DNA from: Proteus terrae
Lineage (GTDB): Bacteria > Pseudomonadota > Gammaproteobacteria > Enterobacterales > Enterobacteriaceae
Reading direction: 5' to 3'
Assembly: GCF_003144325.1 (NCBI RefSeq)
Contig: NZ_PENS01000006.1
Span: 62,001 to 126,000 of the forward strand
DNA length: 64,000 bases
Shown: piece by piece, positions 1-7,478 of the stretch
Layout: each line of letters opens with the position of its first letter
How positions within the stretch are numbered: the first letter of the stretch is position 1
Made by a program: the position numbers and the translations under genes
The notes under the pieces: generated by a model
Databases searched by the model: none
What the model saw: only the letters and a program-made list of their open reading frames with translations
What the model was told of the DNA's origin: nothing

Positions 1-3
1 ACC

Positions 4-780
4 ATGCATGAACTTCCTCTAGTCTTTTTTACTGTTTTAGGTTCTTCAGCAGCAGGCTTGTTTCTTATTGCTTATATCAGTAAAAAATTAGGTCAAATTG
101 ATGAAAACCAACTGCGTAATGCCAATATTTTAGCCCTGATCTTAACATTAGTTGGCTTAGGCATTGGTGGATTACACGTTGGTCAACCTCTACGTTTTTT
201 CAATATGCTATTAGGCGTTGGTCGCTCTCCAATGAGTAACGAAGCCTTCTTAAGTGGTGTATTTACAGGTTTTGCTTTTGCAACTGTTGCACTCACTATC
301 ATGAAAAAATGGAAGGGTTTACGTGAAATTTGTAACCTATTTACCGTTGTTTTTGGTCTAGCATTTGTTTGGTCAATTCCTCAAGTCTATCATATTCCTA
401 CAATTGCTAACTGGAATACAGACTACACCACATTGCAATTCTGGATGACGCTATTAGTTGGCGGCGGTGTTTTAGCAATGGCAACAGGTGCAAGACGCTT
501 AGGTGCATTGTCCTTTATTATCGGTGCCATTATTACTTTTGCTACACGCTCTGGTTATGTTAGCTTCCTTGGCTTTACAGGCCCAGAACTTAGCGCTGAC
601 CAATCTCTATTTTGGGGATTCCAGTTAGCTGTATTAGCATTAGGTGTGGTTATCGTAGGATTTACTGCAGTAAAAGCGCAAGCATCAAAAATGACGCTAG
701 CAACTTGTGCAGCAGCAGTCATTATTGCTGAATTATCAGGCCGTATCGCCTTTTATAATTTATGGCATATTACCATGTGA
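4..780 (+). CDS. dmsC: DMSO reductase-type anchor subunit DmsC
   Basis: This 258-residue hydrophobic protein resembles the DmsC/YnfH membrane anchor of anaerobic dimethyl-sulfoxide-type molybdoreductases. In that family DmsC holds the catalytic DmsA and iron-sulfur DmsB subunits at the membrane and oxidises menaquinol. About eight membrane segments are visible. The N-terminal MHELPLVFFTVLG and the following GGLHVGQPLRFFNM stretch fit the family, as does the C-terminal AELSGRIAFYNLWH. It is shorter than E. coli DmsC (287 residues). The start lies three bases into the window, so dmsA and dmsB would be just upstream and out of view. A strong terminator follows. The family call is secure; the exact substrate cannot be read from the anchor. 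Confidence 0.88.
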   Translation: MHELPLVFFTVLGSSAAGLFLIAYISKKLGQIDENQLRNANILALILTLVGLGIGGLHVGQPLRFFNMLLGVGRSPMSNEAFLSGVFTGFAFATVALTIMKKWKGLREICNLFTVVFGLAFVWSIPQVYHIPTIANWNTDYTTLQFWMTLLVGGGVLAMATGARRLGALSFIIGAIITFATRSGYVSFLGFTGPELSADQSLFWGFQLAVLALGVVIVGFTAVKAQASKMTLATCAAAVIIAELSGRIAFYNLWHITM

Positions 781-790
781 TCTTGATGTT

Positions 791-810
791 ATGACTGATT
801 AATCAGTCAT
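791..810. repeat. Perfect 20-bp palindrome after dmsC
   Basis: ATGACTGATTAATCAGTCAT is its own reverse complement. It lies 10 bases after the dmsC stop and 15 bases before the main terminator. It is followed by a run of A rather than T, so it is not a textbook terminator for dmsC. It could protect the mRNA 3' end or bind a dimeric protein. Confidence 0.5.
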
Positions 811-825
811 AAAAAAGAGACAAAA

Positions 826-856
826 ATGCATACCCGAAAAGGTATGCATTTTTTTT
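826..856. terminator. Bidirectional terminator between dmsC and the DUF924 gene
   Basis: A 9-bp perfect stem (ATGCATACC/GGTATGCAT) with a 6-base loop is followed by eight T on the plus strand and preceded by five A. It can therefore serve both convergent genes. It overlaps the stop codon of the DUF924 gene. Confidence 0.85.
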
Positions 857-1397
857 AGAATGAAGAGCCAGGTTGCTGTAAAAAATCTAATTCTTCTGGC
901 GTAGATGTTCGACCTAAGATGTCATTACGATGAGGATAACGACCATATTTATCAATAATTTCTTTGTGTCTTAGTTCATATTGATAAGTATTTTCATCAT
1001 TAAGTTGAGAAAACAATATAACCGCATCTTGATGAATTTTAGGTGATTCTGAATGCATAAATGGCATTATCATAAACTTGCGTTTAACGGGGGTTAATGT
1101 CAGATATTCAGGTAACCGGATAGCTTCTTGCGCTAAGATTAACGCCATATTATCTTGGGCAAAGGCTTTTGGTGTATCACGCCAAATATTACGCGAGAAC
1201 TGATCAAGAATAATAATCTCAGCTAAGCGCCCTTCTATCGTTTCTCTCCACGATGCCAGTTCACCACGGCTTGCACTTAAACATAATTCACCAAATCTAC
1301 GGCTAATTTCTTTATCAAACTGGCTATCTTTTTTAAACCATTGCTCTGGTGTGCATTCTTCAAACCAAAACGTCAAAGTTGATTGATAAGGGATCAT
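855..1397 (-). CDS. DUF924 family protein
   Basis: The 180-residue protein matches the DUF924 family (TPR-like helical fold, no assigned reaction). Visible hallmarks are FWFEECTPEQWFKKD near the N-terminus, ILDQFSRNIWRDTPKAFAQD in the middle, the FMIMPFMHSES segment, and the C-terminal GRYPHRNDILGR. I placed the start at the ATG beginning MIPYQ. The reading frame also opens four codons earlier at a GTG, but neither start has a strong ribosome-binding site. The gene is monocistronic and convergent with dmsC. No function is claimed beyond the family. Confidence 0.85.
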   Translation of the reverse strand: MIPYQSTLTFWFEECTPEQWFKKDSQFDKEISRRFGELCLSASRGELASWRETIEGRLAEIIILDQFSRNIWRDTPKAFAQDNMALILAQEAIRLPEYLTLTPVKRKFMIMPFMHSESPKIHQDAVILFSQLNDENTYQYELRHKEIIDKYGRYPHRNDILGRTSTPEELDFLQQPGSSF

Positions 1398-1540
1398 AAA
1401 AACTACCACGCTAGTTATTTATTAATCAAAATAGCGTTTATTTTCATCAAAATAAACGTCATTGGCGAGTTACTACTTTGGTAAATTACCATTTTAATAT
1501 AGCAACAGCTATTAATCCCTATCCGAAAAGGACATAAAAA

Positions 1541-1573
1541 TAAATCCCCTCTTTAATCTTTAAAGGGGATTTA
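1541..1573 (-). terminator. Hairpin, possible minus-strand terminator
   Basis: TAAATCCCCT at 1541-1550 pairs with AGGGGATTTA at 1564-1573. On the minus strand the hairpin is followed by TTTTATG, a short U-tract. It would end a leftward transcript coming from around 1660. Confidence 0.5.
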
Positions 1574-1582
1574 AAATGCTTC

Positions 1583-1660
1583 CTAGCTAACGCTTAAATC
1601 CATTAAGTCGCGCCATCCATAAGCCAATTTATCTACAAGTCTGTATAAAGTGGTATTCAT
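1583..1660 (-). CDS. Possible 25-residue peptide (unrecognised)
   Basis: The ORF starts MNTTLYRLVDKLAYGW and ends in a TAG ten bases before the hairpin at 1541-1573. The peptide could form an amphipathic helix. A matching terminator immediately downstream is the main argument for expression. No good ribosome-binding site is visible and I recognise no family. It may equally be chance. Confidence 0.22.
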   Translation of the reverse strand: MNTTLYRLVDKLAYGWRDLMDLSVS

Positions 1661-1847
1661 TCCATTTATTACATTCTGTCGATATTATGATGCAATTTAA
1701 TTAGTCCGCACATTTTACAAACATCAAATTTATCTCTGTATCACTACCTTGCCTTAAAAATCAGCAGTTGAATATTTTAATTTTTATAGTGAAACCACTA
1801 AAAAAGATCTATACCGTCTTATTTTATTTTAAAAAAAACAGCATTTT

Positions 1848-1976
1848 ATGACAATAAAGATTGTTATAAATAACCAGTTAAATCAATGCACTATATTTCA
1901 ACTTTTAATTTTTTCGGCTTTAATCTTGTTATTATCTTGTGTGATTACCCCAAAAGAAACCAGAGATCAAAAGTGA
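1848..1976 (+). CDS. Possible 42-residue lipoprotein-like peptide
   Basis: The ORF encodes a peptide with a hydrophobic core (IFQLLIFSALILLLSC) ending in a lipobox-like LLSC, followed by a short polar tail. This is the layout of a small lipoprotein or single-pass membrane peptide. It is in the same orientation as the OrtT-like gene 120 bases downstream. The ribosome-binding site is weak and no family is recognised, so the call rests only on the hydrophobic pattern. Confidence 0.25.
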   Translation: MTIKIVINNQLNQCTIFQLLIFSALILLLSCVITPKETRDQK

Positions 1977-2096
1977 GATGAATGTTTAAAATTTACACAT
2001 TAGTGATGACATTTATTGAAAAGTTTGCTCTATTCCTCTGTTTCTTTAACAATTTTGGAGTACAATTGTTGCAGTCTATTTACTGAATGATCTGTT

Positions 2097-2276
2097 ATGT
2101 CTGCTATCTCTATTATTGGAATAAGCTACCTTATTGGGGCTCTAATATCGTTTATTATTACTTTCTTTTTAACCAAAGATCCTAGTCTTGCCATGCGCCT
2201 TTTAAGCGCATTATTAATTGCCTTAACTTGGCCTCTTAGCTTTCCTATGGCACTTATCTTCTCTATTTTCAGCTAG
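2097..2276 (+). CDS. GhoT/OrtT family membrane toxin
   Basis: This 59-residue ORF has two membrane segments (about residues 5-24 and 38-58). Its C-terminal half, MRLLSALLIALTWPLSFPMA followed by LIFSIF, lines up with E. coli GhoT and OrtT, whose C-termini read RLLSAFLVG.TWPMS.PVALLFSLF. In E. coli these small inner-membrane toxins lower membrane potential and ATP. GhoT is controlled by the RNase antitoxin GhoS, whereas OrtT is an orphan. No GhoS-like gene is present here, so the orphan OrtT type is more likely. The ribosome-binding site is weak. The similarity is from recall, not a search, but the conserved core is distinctive. Confidence 0.78.
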   Translation: MSAISIIGISYLIGALISFIITFFLTKDPSLAMRLLSALLIALTWPLSFPMALIFSIFS

Positions 2277-2564
2277 TTCTTAACATTATATTTAATAATA
2301 TATAGTTATATTCTATTAAATTAGAATAATGGCTATTTACTGTTTTAAATTATAATTTTATTAAGTAATATCAATATATTATGATATCATATTTATTTTA
2401 TAAAATAGAGAATTGTTTTTATAACTATCGCTAAAATATATTTATTGAAAATGTCATTGCTGATATTATCTATTAGATCAAAAAAGAATTTAATGAAGGA
2501 GGTTAATGACTATATCCCCATGAAAATTGAGAGTGGTAATAAAATAAGATAAAGCAATTTCGTT
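2277..2564. other. A+T-rich spacer with a strong Shine-Dalgarno-like motif
   Basis: This stretch separates the OrtT-like gene from the terminator at 2565. It holds AAGGAGGT at 2496-2503, an almost ideal anti-16S match. Around it are tiny frames: a five-codon ORF 2506-2523 whose TGA overlaps the ATG of a ten-codon ORF 2520-2552, and a 33-codon frame 2451-2552. None is recognisable, and I do not call them genes. Confidence 0.4.
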
Positions 2565-2596
2565 AAAAACCCTCTATTCCTAGAAGGTTTTTTATT
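2565..2596. terminator. Terminator left of the tail locus
   Basis: AAAAACC-C-TCT pairs with AGA-A-GGTTTTT around a 6-base loop. It is followed by T-rich sequence on the plus strand and TTTTTAAC on the minus strand. It can end the leftward transcript coming through the GNAT remnant from the tail operon. Confidence 0.65.
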
Positions 2597-2620
2597 TAAT
2601 ACGCTATAAGAAGTTCTTTT

Positions 2621-3036
2621 TTACTTAATAAAACAATAGATAATTTCAGGATCATTTTCATCAAGGTTTTCAATACAACCACTTTCAATAAATCCTAACT
2701 GAACCAGCATATTTCGCATTGCATGATTAGATTTATTGGTTGATGTAAATAGTTTATTTCCTTGCGTATTCTCTTGAAAATAAGTAATCAAGCATTTTCC
2801 ATAGCCTTTTTGGCGATACTTCTTATCTATCATCACAAGTTCAATAAATGGCTGGTTAAAAAAGTGATGATGAATAACACCATAACCCACAATCTGTGCA
2901 TCCACTTCAAGAAGATAAACAGCTTGGCTAGATAGCCAAGCTTTAATTTCTTCAATACGCGAAGCATCCTGTTAGCATAGGTACCTAGCTCAATAAGCGC
3001 AGAAAGATGATGGTGTGTGGCGGAGGTGATTTTCAT
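2621..3036 (-). pseudogene. GNAT acetyltransferase broken by a frameshift
   Basis: Two overlapping reading frames together spell one GNAT-family N-acetyltransferase of about 138 residues. Frame one gives MKITSATHHHLSALIELGT and then drifts into nonsense. The other frame supplies DASRIEEIKAWLSSQAVYLL followed by EVDAQIVGYG. It carries the acetyl-CoA-binding signature RQKGYGKCL and runs to the end. The break lies near 2968-2973, where one base appears to be missing. The gene is 29 bases downstream of the tail fibre and may share its transcript. It is either a recent pseudogene or a sequencing error, since both halves keep good coding character. The substrate is unknown. Confidence 0.8.
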
Positions 3037-3065
3037 AGTGTTTTTATCTTACTACTATTGAGAAA

Positions 3066-4604
3066 TTAGCTAGCAACAAAAACTTTTACTATTCCTGTAT
3101 TACCTTTACCAAAAGCACGATGTATTCTTTTACCATTGTTAGATGTTTTGAATGTACACCAGTTATTATCAGAGTGACCACACCATATTGGAATATCATC
3201 AACAGGAGGCATGAAAAATGAAGTCCACTGACTACCACCTAGATCAACCCATACTATTTTCCCTCGAATATCTTCATTTATATTAACACCATCACCACTC
3301 AGCCAATCACCATTATATAGCTCTTTCCAACCACTTACTTTATATTTCGAGTATCGGTTATCACTTTCTACTTTAGTGTAACTACTTCCAGCAATGGCAT
3401 AATTACCTTTTATTTGATACTTATTATCAGACTCACCTTTGGAATAACTATAACCCGATGTTAAATAATTTCCTTTCGGCTGATATTTACCATCAGATTC
3501 GCCTTTTGAATATGCCCCTACATCACCTGCGGTCGGTTTATTTTGACTATTAAACTCTTTAGCCCAAGGTGTAAAATTACCTGTTCCATACTGGCTACGA
3601 GAATAAATACGACTAGTGTTATAAACATAATACAGCTGAGTAATACCCGCATTTTTTAAAACAATTAACGTACCCGCCATAGCTTCTGGGTAATTTAAGT
3701 TTGTTGTTGCATTCGCATTGGCAGGCTGAAAATAAATACCCGCTGTTTTATAGTTATTTAAATTTTGATTCGCGCCAATTGAGATCGCTTGACCATTAAA
3801 AATATCTTGCGATGTTACTGTCACATCACCACTTAATGGCTTATTATTGACTTTTCGTGCCGTAGTCACATAGTTACCTTTAGCTTGATATTTATTATCT
3901 GCTTCAGATTTTGAGTAACTATAACCCGCTGCTTGGAAATTCCCTTTCCCCTGATATTTACTATCAGATTCTGCTTTAGTATAACTTTCGCCTTTAGTCG
4001 CATAATTTCCCGCAGGCTGATAACTTCCTTTTGGCTGATATTTACCATCCGATTCTACTTTGGTATAGCTTTCGCCTTTATTAGCATAATTTCCAGCAGG
4101 GGCATAATTCCCTTTAGGTTGATATTTGGTATCAGATTCTGCTTTTGAATAACCATAGCCTTCAGCTTGATATTTACCTACTGGTTGAAAACGTTTATCT
4201 GCATCACCTTTAGAATAAGCACCAACATCATTTGCATTAATATCAGCTTTTAATTCAATCCATGCATTACCCGCGACTGGCTCAACATTATTATTTTCAA
4301 TTTTAGACTGCCAAGCTTTATTTTTATGATAAACCACACTACGAATAGGGTAAGGTTTCCCCGCTTCCGACCACTTAGCAAACCCCTGCAATTGCATTTC
4401 ACCAATAGATTCAGTGATATCATGAAATAAACTATTCATTTTTTCACGTTCAATATCTTTCGCTGCCGGATCAGTCACTTGGTCACGTTCATAATCATAA
4501 CCATAACCTTGTGTATAAGAGACCGAACCATCAGATTGTATTTCAACAGGTACAACTGTTTTATCCCCTTGTGTTGCAAAGGGGGTTTTAAATATTTTAG
4601 TCAT
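3066..4604 (-). CDS. Tail fibre with repeats and a pyocin-knob-like domain
   Basis: This 512-residue protein is the last gene of the tail operon and probably binds the target surface. Residues 1-118 form the baseplate-attachment region seen in many enterobacterial tail fibres (MTKIFKTPFATQGDKT, then a stretch with VYHKNKAWQSK). Residues 129-248 and 364-422 contain about eight copies of a YxKxESDxKYQxKGNY repeat. Between them, at about 255-355, lies a segment resembling the pyocin-knob domain (NLNNYKTAGIYF through TPWAKEFN). The last 90 residues, rich in Trp and Gly, are probably the receptor-binding tip. No fibre-assembly chaperone gene follows. It sits 5 bases after the DUF2612 gene. The target specificity cannot be inferred. 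Confidence 0.85.
   Translation of the reverse strand: MTKIFKTPFATQGDKTVVPVEIQSDGSVSYTQGYGYDYERDQVTDPAAKDIEREKMNSLFHDITESIGEMQLQGFAKWSEAGKPYPIRSVVYHKNKAWQSKIENNNVEPVAGNAWIELKADINANDVGAYSKGDADKRFQPVGKYQAEGYGYSKAESDTKYQPKGNYAPAGNYANKGESYTKVESDGKYQPKGSYQPAGNYATKGESYTKAESDSKYQGKGNFQAAGYSYSKSEADNKYQAKGNYVTTARKVNNKPLSGDVTVTSQDIFNGQAISIGANQNLNNYKTAGIYFQPANANATTNLNYPEAMAGTLIVLKNAGITQLYYVYNTSRIYSRSQYGTGNFTPWAKEFNSQNKPTAGDVGAYSKGESDGKYQPKGNYLTSGYSYSKGESDNKYQIKGNYAIAGSSYTKVESDNRYSKYKVSGWKELYNGDWLSGDGVNINEDIRGKIVWVDLGGSQWTSFFMPPVDDIPIWCGHSDNNWCTFKTSNNGKRIHRAFGKGNTGIVKVFVAS
3337..3515. repeat. Fibre-coding tandem repeats, distal block
   Basis: About three imperfect units encode the YSKGESDxKYQxKGNY motif, C-terminal to the knob domain. 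They are diverged copies of the proximal block and are in frame. Confidence 0.7.
3861..4220. repeat. Fibre-coding tandem repeats, proximal block
   Basis: About five imperfect in-frame units of roughly 66-80 bases encode YxKxESDxKYQxKGxY. Such arrays can expand or contract by recombination and so change fibre length. They are coding repeats, not a CRISPR array. Confidence 0.7.
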
Positions 4605-4609
4605 AGGGA

Positions 4610-5266
4610 TTATTCTCCGAAATTACTCTTCAGAAAGTTTTTACGATATTGTCCATAACCAAAAGCTTTTTTGGTTATGATGCGATATTTGACACCTACA
4701 CCTGAAGGGCGAGGCATTAAATCGAAGTTTTCTAATAAAAGGCGTAAACGTTCATCTGGATTAAAATTAAAAACGTAATACATATACGTCATATCAAAAG
4801 GATCGAGCACAAAAACCTTGCTATCCTCACGCCAGAAAAAACGTTTAAGAAATTCATTAATATTGGTTACGGTAGGGCTTTGAGTGAGATTGAAATAACG
4901 CATTCTCACCAGCATTCTTTTTTGATCTAAAGTCAGCGATAAAGTGTAATCAGCATTTCGTCGAAAATTTGCTTTAAAATTGATTTTCTTTTTACCAAAA
5001 CCAAAACCTATTTTATTTTTATCACTCGGTGGAATATCAATGCCTAAAGGCACATCTAAAATACGTGACCATACTGATAAACCAAAATCGTTAGCTGTAT
5101 CAATATTAAAGACATCTCGATACCAATTTTGCCAAAAAGTAACCGTAGATTGATTAAAGTAAGTGGCTTTTAAATGAGCTAATGCTTTTAATTTATCTGC
5201 ATTTTCATATTGCCAGAGGATCGCTTTTAGTAGATCAGAATGAAAATCAAATTCTTGAATATTCAT
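4610..5266 (-). CDS. DUF2612 tail protein (baseplate/fibre connector)
   Basis: The 218-residue protein fits the DUF2612 family found between baseplate J and the fibre in contractile-tail phages, where it takes the place of P2 gpI. Visible features are DFHSDLLKAILWQYENADKL at the N-terminus, FWQNWYRDVFNIDTANDFGL, and the repeated GFGFGKKK and AFGYGQYRK glycine-aromatic stretches. Its start overlaps the end of the baseplate J gene by four bases (ATGA), implying translational coupling. The assignment rests on recalled family pattern and position. Confidence 0.75.
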   Translation of the reverse strand: MNIQEFDFHSDLLKAILWQYENADKLKALAHLKATYFNQSTVTFWQNWYRDVFNIDTANDFGLSVWSRILDVPLGIDIPPSDKNKIGFGFGKKKINFKANFRRNADYTLSLTLDQKRMLVRMRYFNLTQSPTVTNINEFLKRFFWREDSKVFVLDPFDMTYMYYVFNFNPDERLRLLLENFDLMPRPSGVGVKYRIITKKAFGYGQYRKNFLKSNFGE

Positions 5267-6450
5267 GCGATCACCACTTGTACCGCCCCTTTTGGTAATC
5301 GGGCAATTTGATTAAGTTTGATAGGAATTAATGCAACATTCCAATTTTTTCCATCTGTTGAAAGCTCCACTTTAGTGACAAATAAATGAGGCTCAACCGC
5401 ATTAACCGCTGCTGAAATTTCAAAAGGAGAAACTTCTCGTCCAACTACCAGCCCATTGTCTCCATCTATTTCGCCCTGAACCCATTTCTCTAACGCATTA
5501 GGAATAATGGTTTGCGCATCAATATTGGATTTTTTTACAGACACACGGCAAAACACAGGCACTTCTTTCGGGCGTGAAAACTTAATAGGATATTCTTGCC
5601 CACTTGCTGGCTCTATTACATTTATTTCAATATCACCATTAAATGCAGCGCCTATTGTTTTTGTTCTTAATAATGATTTAGCAATTTCATGGCTATCTCC
5701 ACCTTCTACACACACATAAATGCTATGAGGTAATAATGAGATACCATCGACAACTAACGCTTTATCATTAAAATTTTCACGAAAAGAAAGAGAATTAACT
5801 CCCTCTAATTCATATAACGAAGAGGTAATTGCTTCTGCAACACTAACTGTATTTTTAGCTAATGTTTGTTTACGCCGACGCCTTGCCTTTATATCTGACT
5901 CAGCATGGCGACCAACAACAGCATGGGTTAAGTTATTTACTTTTTCCCATCCTAAGACAGAACTTGCCATTTTATTTAATTGCCCAACGCCACAAGCAAT
6001 AGGGCCATATTCTTTGGCTCGCATATCGCCTTTAATTTTCCCGTTATTAGCGATAATTAATGGTGATAAAGTTTCAAAGGTAGCACCTGTTATTGTGAGA
6101 GCCTGAGAGCCTTTAGGAATAATAGTACCGGGGATACCAGTAAACTCGACGTCACTTAAATAGGAATGTGTGGCATTAATACGCTCTCCGCCCATTAACG
6201 CCCAAATTGCATCGAGAAAAACACCACCAGCAATATCAGGATTTATTTGATTTGCAAGCTCGGCATTATTACGAACAATGGCATCTCTATTTTCAATTTC
6301 CATAGTTGCCAATACCCCTTGTGGGGTTTCTGGCGATAAATTAATAGATTGACCAAATACAGTGCGAAATTCATCTTCGACATTATTTCGTAACGTCAAT
6401 GTGTCTGGAACAATCACCCCTTTATTATTAATATAACGATAGTCAGCCAT
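5263..6450 (-). CDS. Baseplate J-like protein
   Basis: The 395-residue protein has the layout of baseplate wedge gpJ. It has an N-terminal helical region (DEFRTVFGQSINLSPETPQG), a Gly-rich middle including FTGIPGTIIPKGSQAL, a charged segment with ARRRRKQTLAKNTVS, and a C-terminal alpha/beta region. In contractile tails this protein joins wedge to hub and helps trigger sheath contraction. It overlaps the gp25-like gene by 8 bases and the DUF2612 gene by 4, as expected for a coupled structural operon. Confidence 0.85.
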   Translation of the reverse strand: MADYRYINNKGVIVPDTLTLRNNVEDEFRTVFGQSINLSPETPQGVLATMEIENRDAIVRNNAELANQINPDIAGGVFLDAIWALMGGERINATHSYLSDVEFTGIPGTIIPKGSQALTITGATFETLSPLIIANNGKIKGDMRAKEYGPIACGVGQLNKMASSVLGWEKVNNLTHAVVGRHAESDIKARRRRKQTLAKNTVSVAEAITSSLYELEGVNSLSFRENFNDKALVVDGISLLPHSIYVCVEGGDSHEIAKSLLRTKTIGAAFNGDIEINVIEPASGQEYPIKFSRPKEVPVFCRVSVKKSNIDAQTIIPNALEKWVQGEIDGDNGLVVGREVSPFEISAAVNAVEPHLFVTKVELSTDGKNWNVALIPIKLNQIARLPKGAVQVVIA

Positions 6451-6787
6451 TCAATGTAAATCCTCCATATATCGTGCGTATATCTGCCTGATATTTCAAT
6501 GTTCCCTCTTCTAGAAAAGCATGGAAATAAGTGATAGCAACAACTTCCTCTATTTCAGCAATACGTTGTCGAAATGCCATTTCAAATAAAGGAATATCAA
6601 CTTGTCGGCTAAATGTTGCTGACCAATAAGGAATTCCTTTATCTTTTTTATGTAGCATTTCACCGCGTACAGCTTTAATAAAGTGCTGACAAAGATTTTT
6701 TACTGCATCATCGTTGTCACAAATTTGAAGGTTACCATCAGTACCTATCGCAAAATCATTCTGCTGATTTATTGAAAATGTCCTCAT
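6443..6787 (-). CDS. gp25/GpW-like baseplate wedge protein
   Basis: This 114-residue protein sits between the spike and baseplate J genes, where gp25/gpW homologues are normally found. Features that fit include the N-terminal NDFAIGTDGNLQICDNDDAV, the ILHK-like EMLHKKDKGIPYW stretch, and the helix RQRIAEIEEVV preceding a beta-rich end. In T4-type tails gp25 links the baseplate to the first sheath ring. Both ends overlap their neighbours by a few bases. Sequence identity to known gp25 is not obvious by eye, so position carries much of the weight. Confidence 0.72.
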   Translation of the reverse strand: MRTFSINQQNDFAIGTDGNLQICDNDDAVKNLCQHFIKAVRGEMLHKKDKGIPYWSATFSRQVDIPLFEMAFRQRIAEIEEVVAITYFHAFLEEGTLKYQADIRTIYGGFTLNG

Positions 6788-7476
6788 ATTGGACTCCCTG
6801 TATTATCTTTCCCTGATTGCACTCCACCATGAGTATGTGTTGAGCCGATATCTTTTCCGTTATGGCGCATCACTCCACCTTGTGAATCACTATTGCCATT
6901 TACGGCGTAATTACCATTAACAGTTACATTGCCAGTAAATATCGTTTCAGGTGCATTGATTTCATATTTGGGGGCTTCTAATACAACTTTATCGTTATGA
7001 AGAGAGAAACAGACTGAACCATCCATTGATTGAATAACCAAGGCGTCGATATTCTTCCCATCAATCGCCCATCCTTTGATCGTGTCAGGAAAAAACATAG
7101 CATCACTAAACGAATGTAATCGTGTTGTATTGGGTTGATCTTCCAAACCACCACGTTGAAAAATAAGGCTAATATCGCGATCACTCGCCTTTAGCCAGCC
7201 AAAGTCACCCGGTTTAATTGGCGCTCTAATAAAAAAACCGCCACCACCAAATCGAAACACGGGAATATTAGCAACCGGTGCCCGAGAGATTTTTTCATCA
7301 TCCGTAGTCAACATCATGACCAAAGGTTTGATCATGGCTCGATTAGTTTGCTCATCATAATTAATGACGGTTGCGGGTAACATATCATCTGTATTCATCA
7401 TTAAATGGCGGAATGCAGACGAAAAAGCCCCTGCCAGTGAACCAACACTGGCAATATCATTATTGGGTTTACTCAT
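6784..7476 (-). CDS. Tail spike (Gp138/GpV-like) with HxH tip
   Basis: The 230-residue protein combines an N-terminal OB-fold-like region (about 25-125, with PATVINYDEQTNRAMIKPL) and a beta-helical C-terminus built of short repeats such as FTGNVTVNGNYAVNGN. It ends with STHTHGGVQSGKDNTGSPI. The HTH stretch followed by GG is the metal-binding tip motif seen in membrane-piercing spikes of phages P2 and phi92, where histidines bind iron. The spike would sit under the baseplate and puncture the outer membrane when the sheath contracts. It overlaps the gp25-like gene by four bases. Confidence 0.82.
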   Translation of the reverse strand: MSKPNNDIASVGSLAGAFSSAFRHLMMNTDDMLPATVINYDEQTNRAMIKPLVMMLTTDDEKISRAPVANIPVFRFGGGGFFIRAPIKPGDFGWLKASDRDISLIFQRGGLEDQPNTTRLHSFSDAMFFPDTIKGWAIDGKNIDALVIQSMDGSVCFSLHNDKVVLEAPKYEINAPETIFTGNVTVNGNYAVNGNSDSQGGVMRHNGKDIGSTHTHGGVQSGKDNTGSPI

Positions 7477-7478
7477 AA

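Larger units (their letters stand above)
1398..2096. other. A+T-rich intergenic region with only micro-ORFs
   Basis: About 700 bases lie between the DUF924 start and the OrtT-like gene. No conventional gene is visible. The region contains a hairpin at 1541-1573, a possible 25-codon ORF on the minus strand (1583-1660) and a possible 42-codon ORF on the plus strand (1848-1976). The rest is A+T-rich and gives no recognisable signal. Confidence 0.6.

Noticed and set aside
2833..3036. 67-codon ORF taken as a separate small membrane protein
   Set aside because: Its first 20 codons are the true GNAT N-terminus; the rest is an out-of-frame reading after the frameshift.
3933..4148. Plus-strand ORF rich in repeated motifs within the fibre gene
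   Set aside because: It is the antisense reading of the fibre's tandem repeats; it has no ribosome-binding site and the minus-strand frame is clearly the coding one.
3337..4220. Regular repeats resembling a CRISPR array
   Set aside because: Units are imperfect, in frame and coding for the fibre, with no unique spacers.
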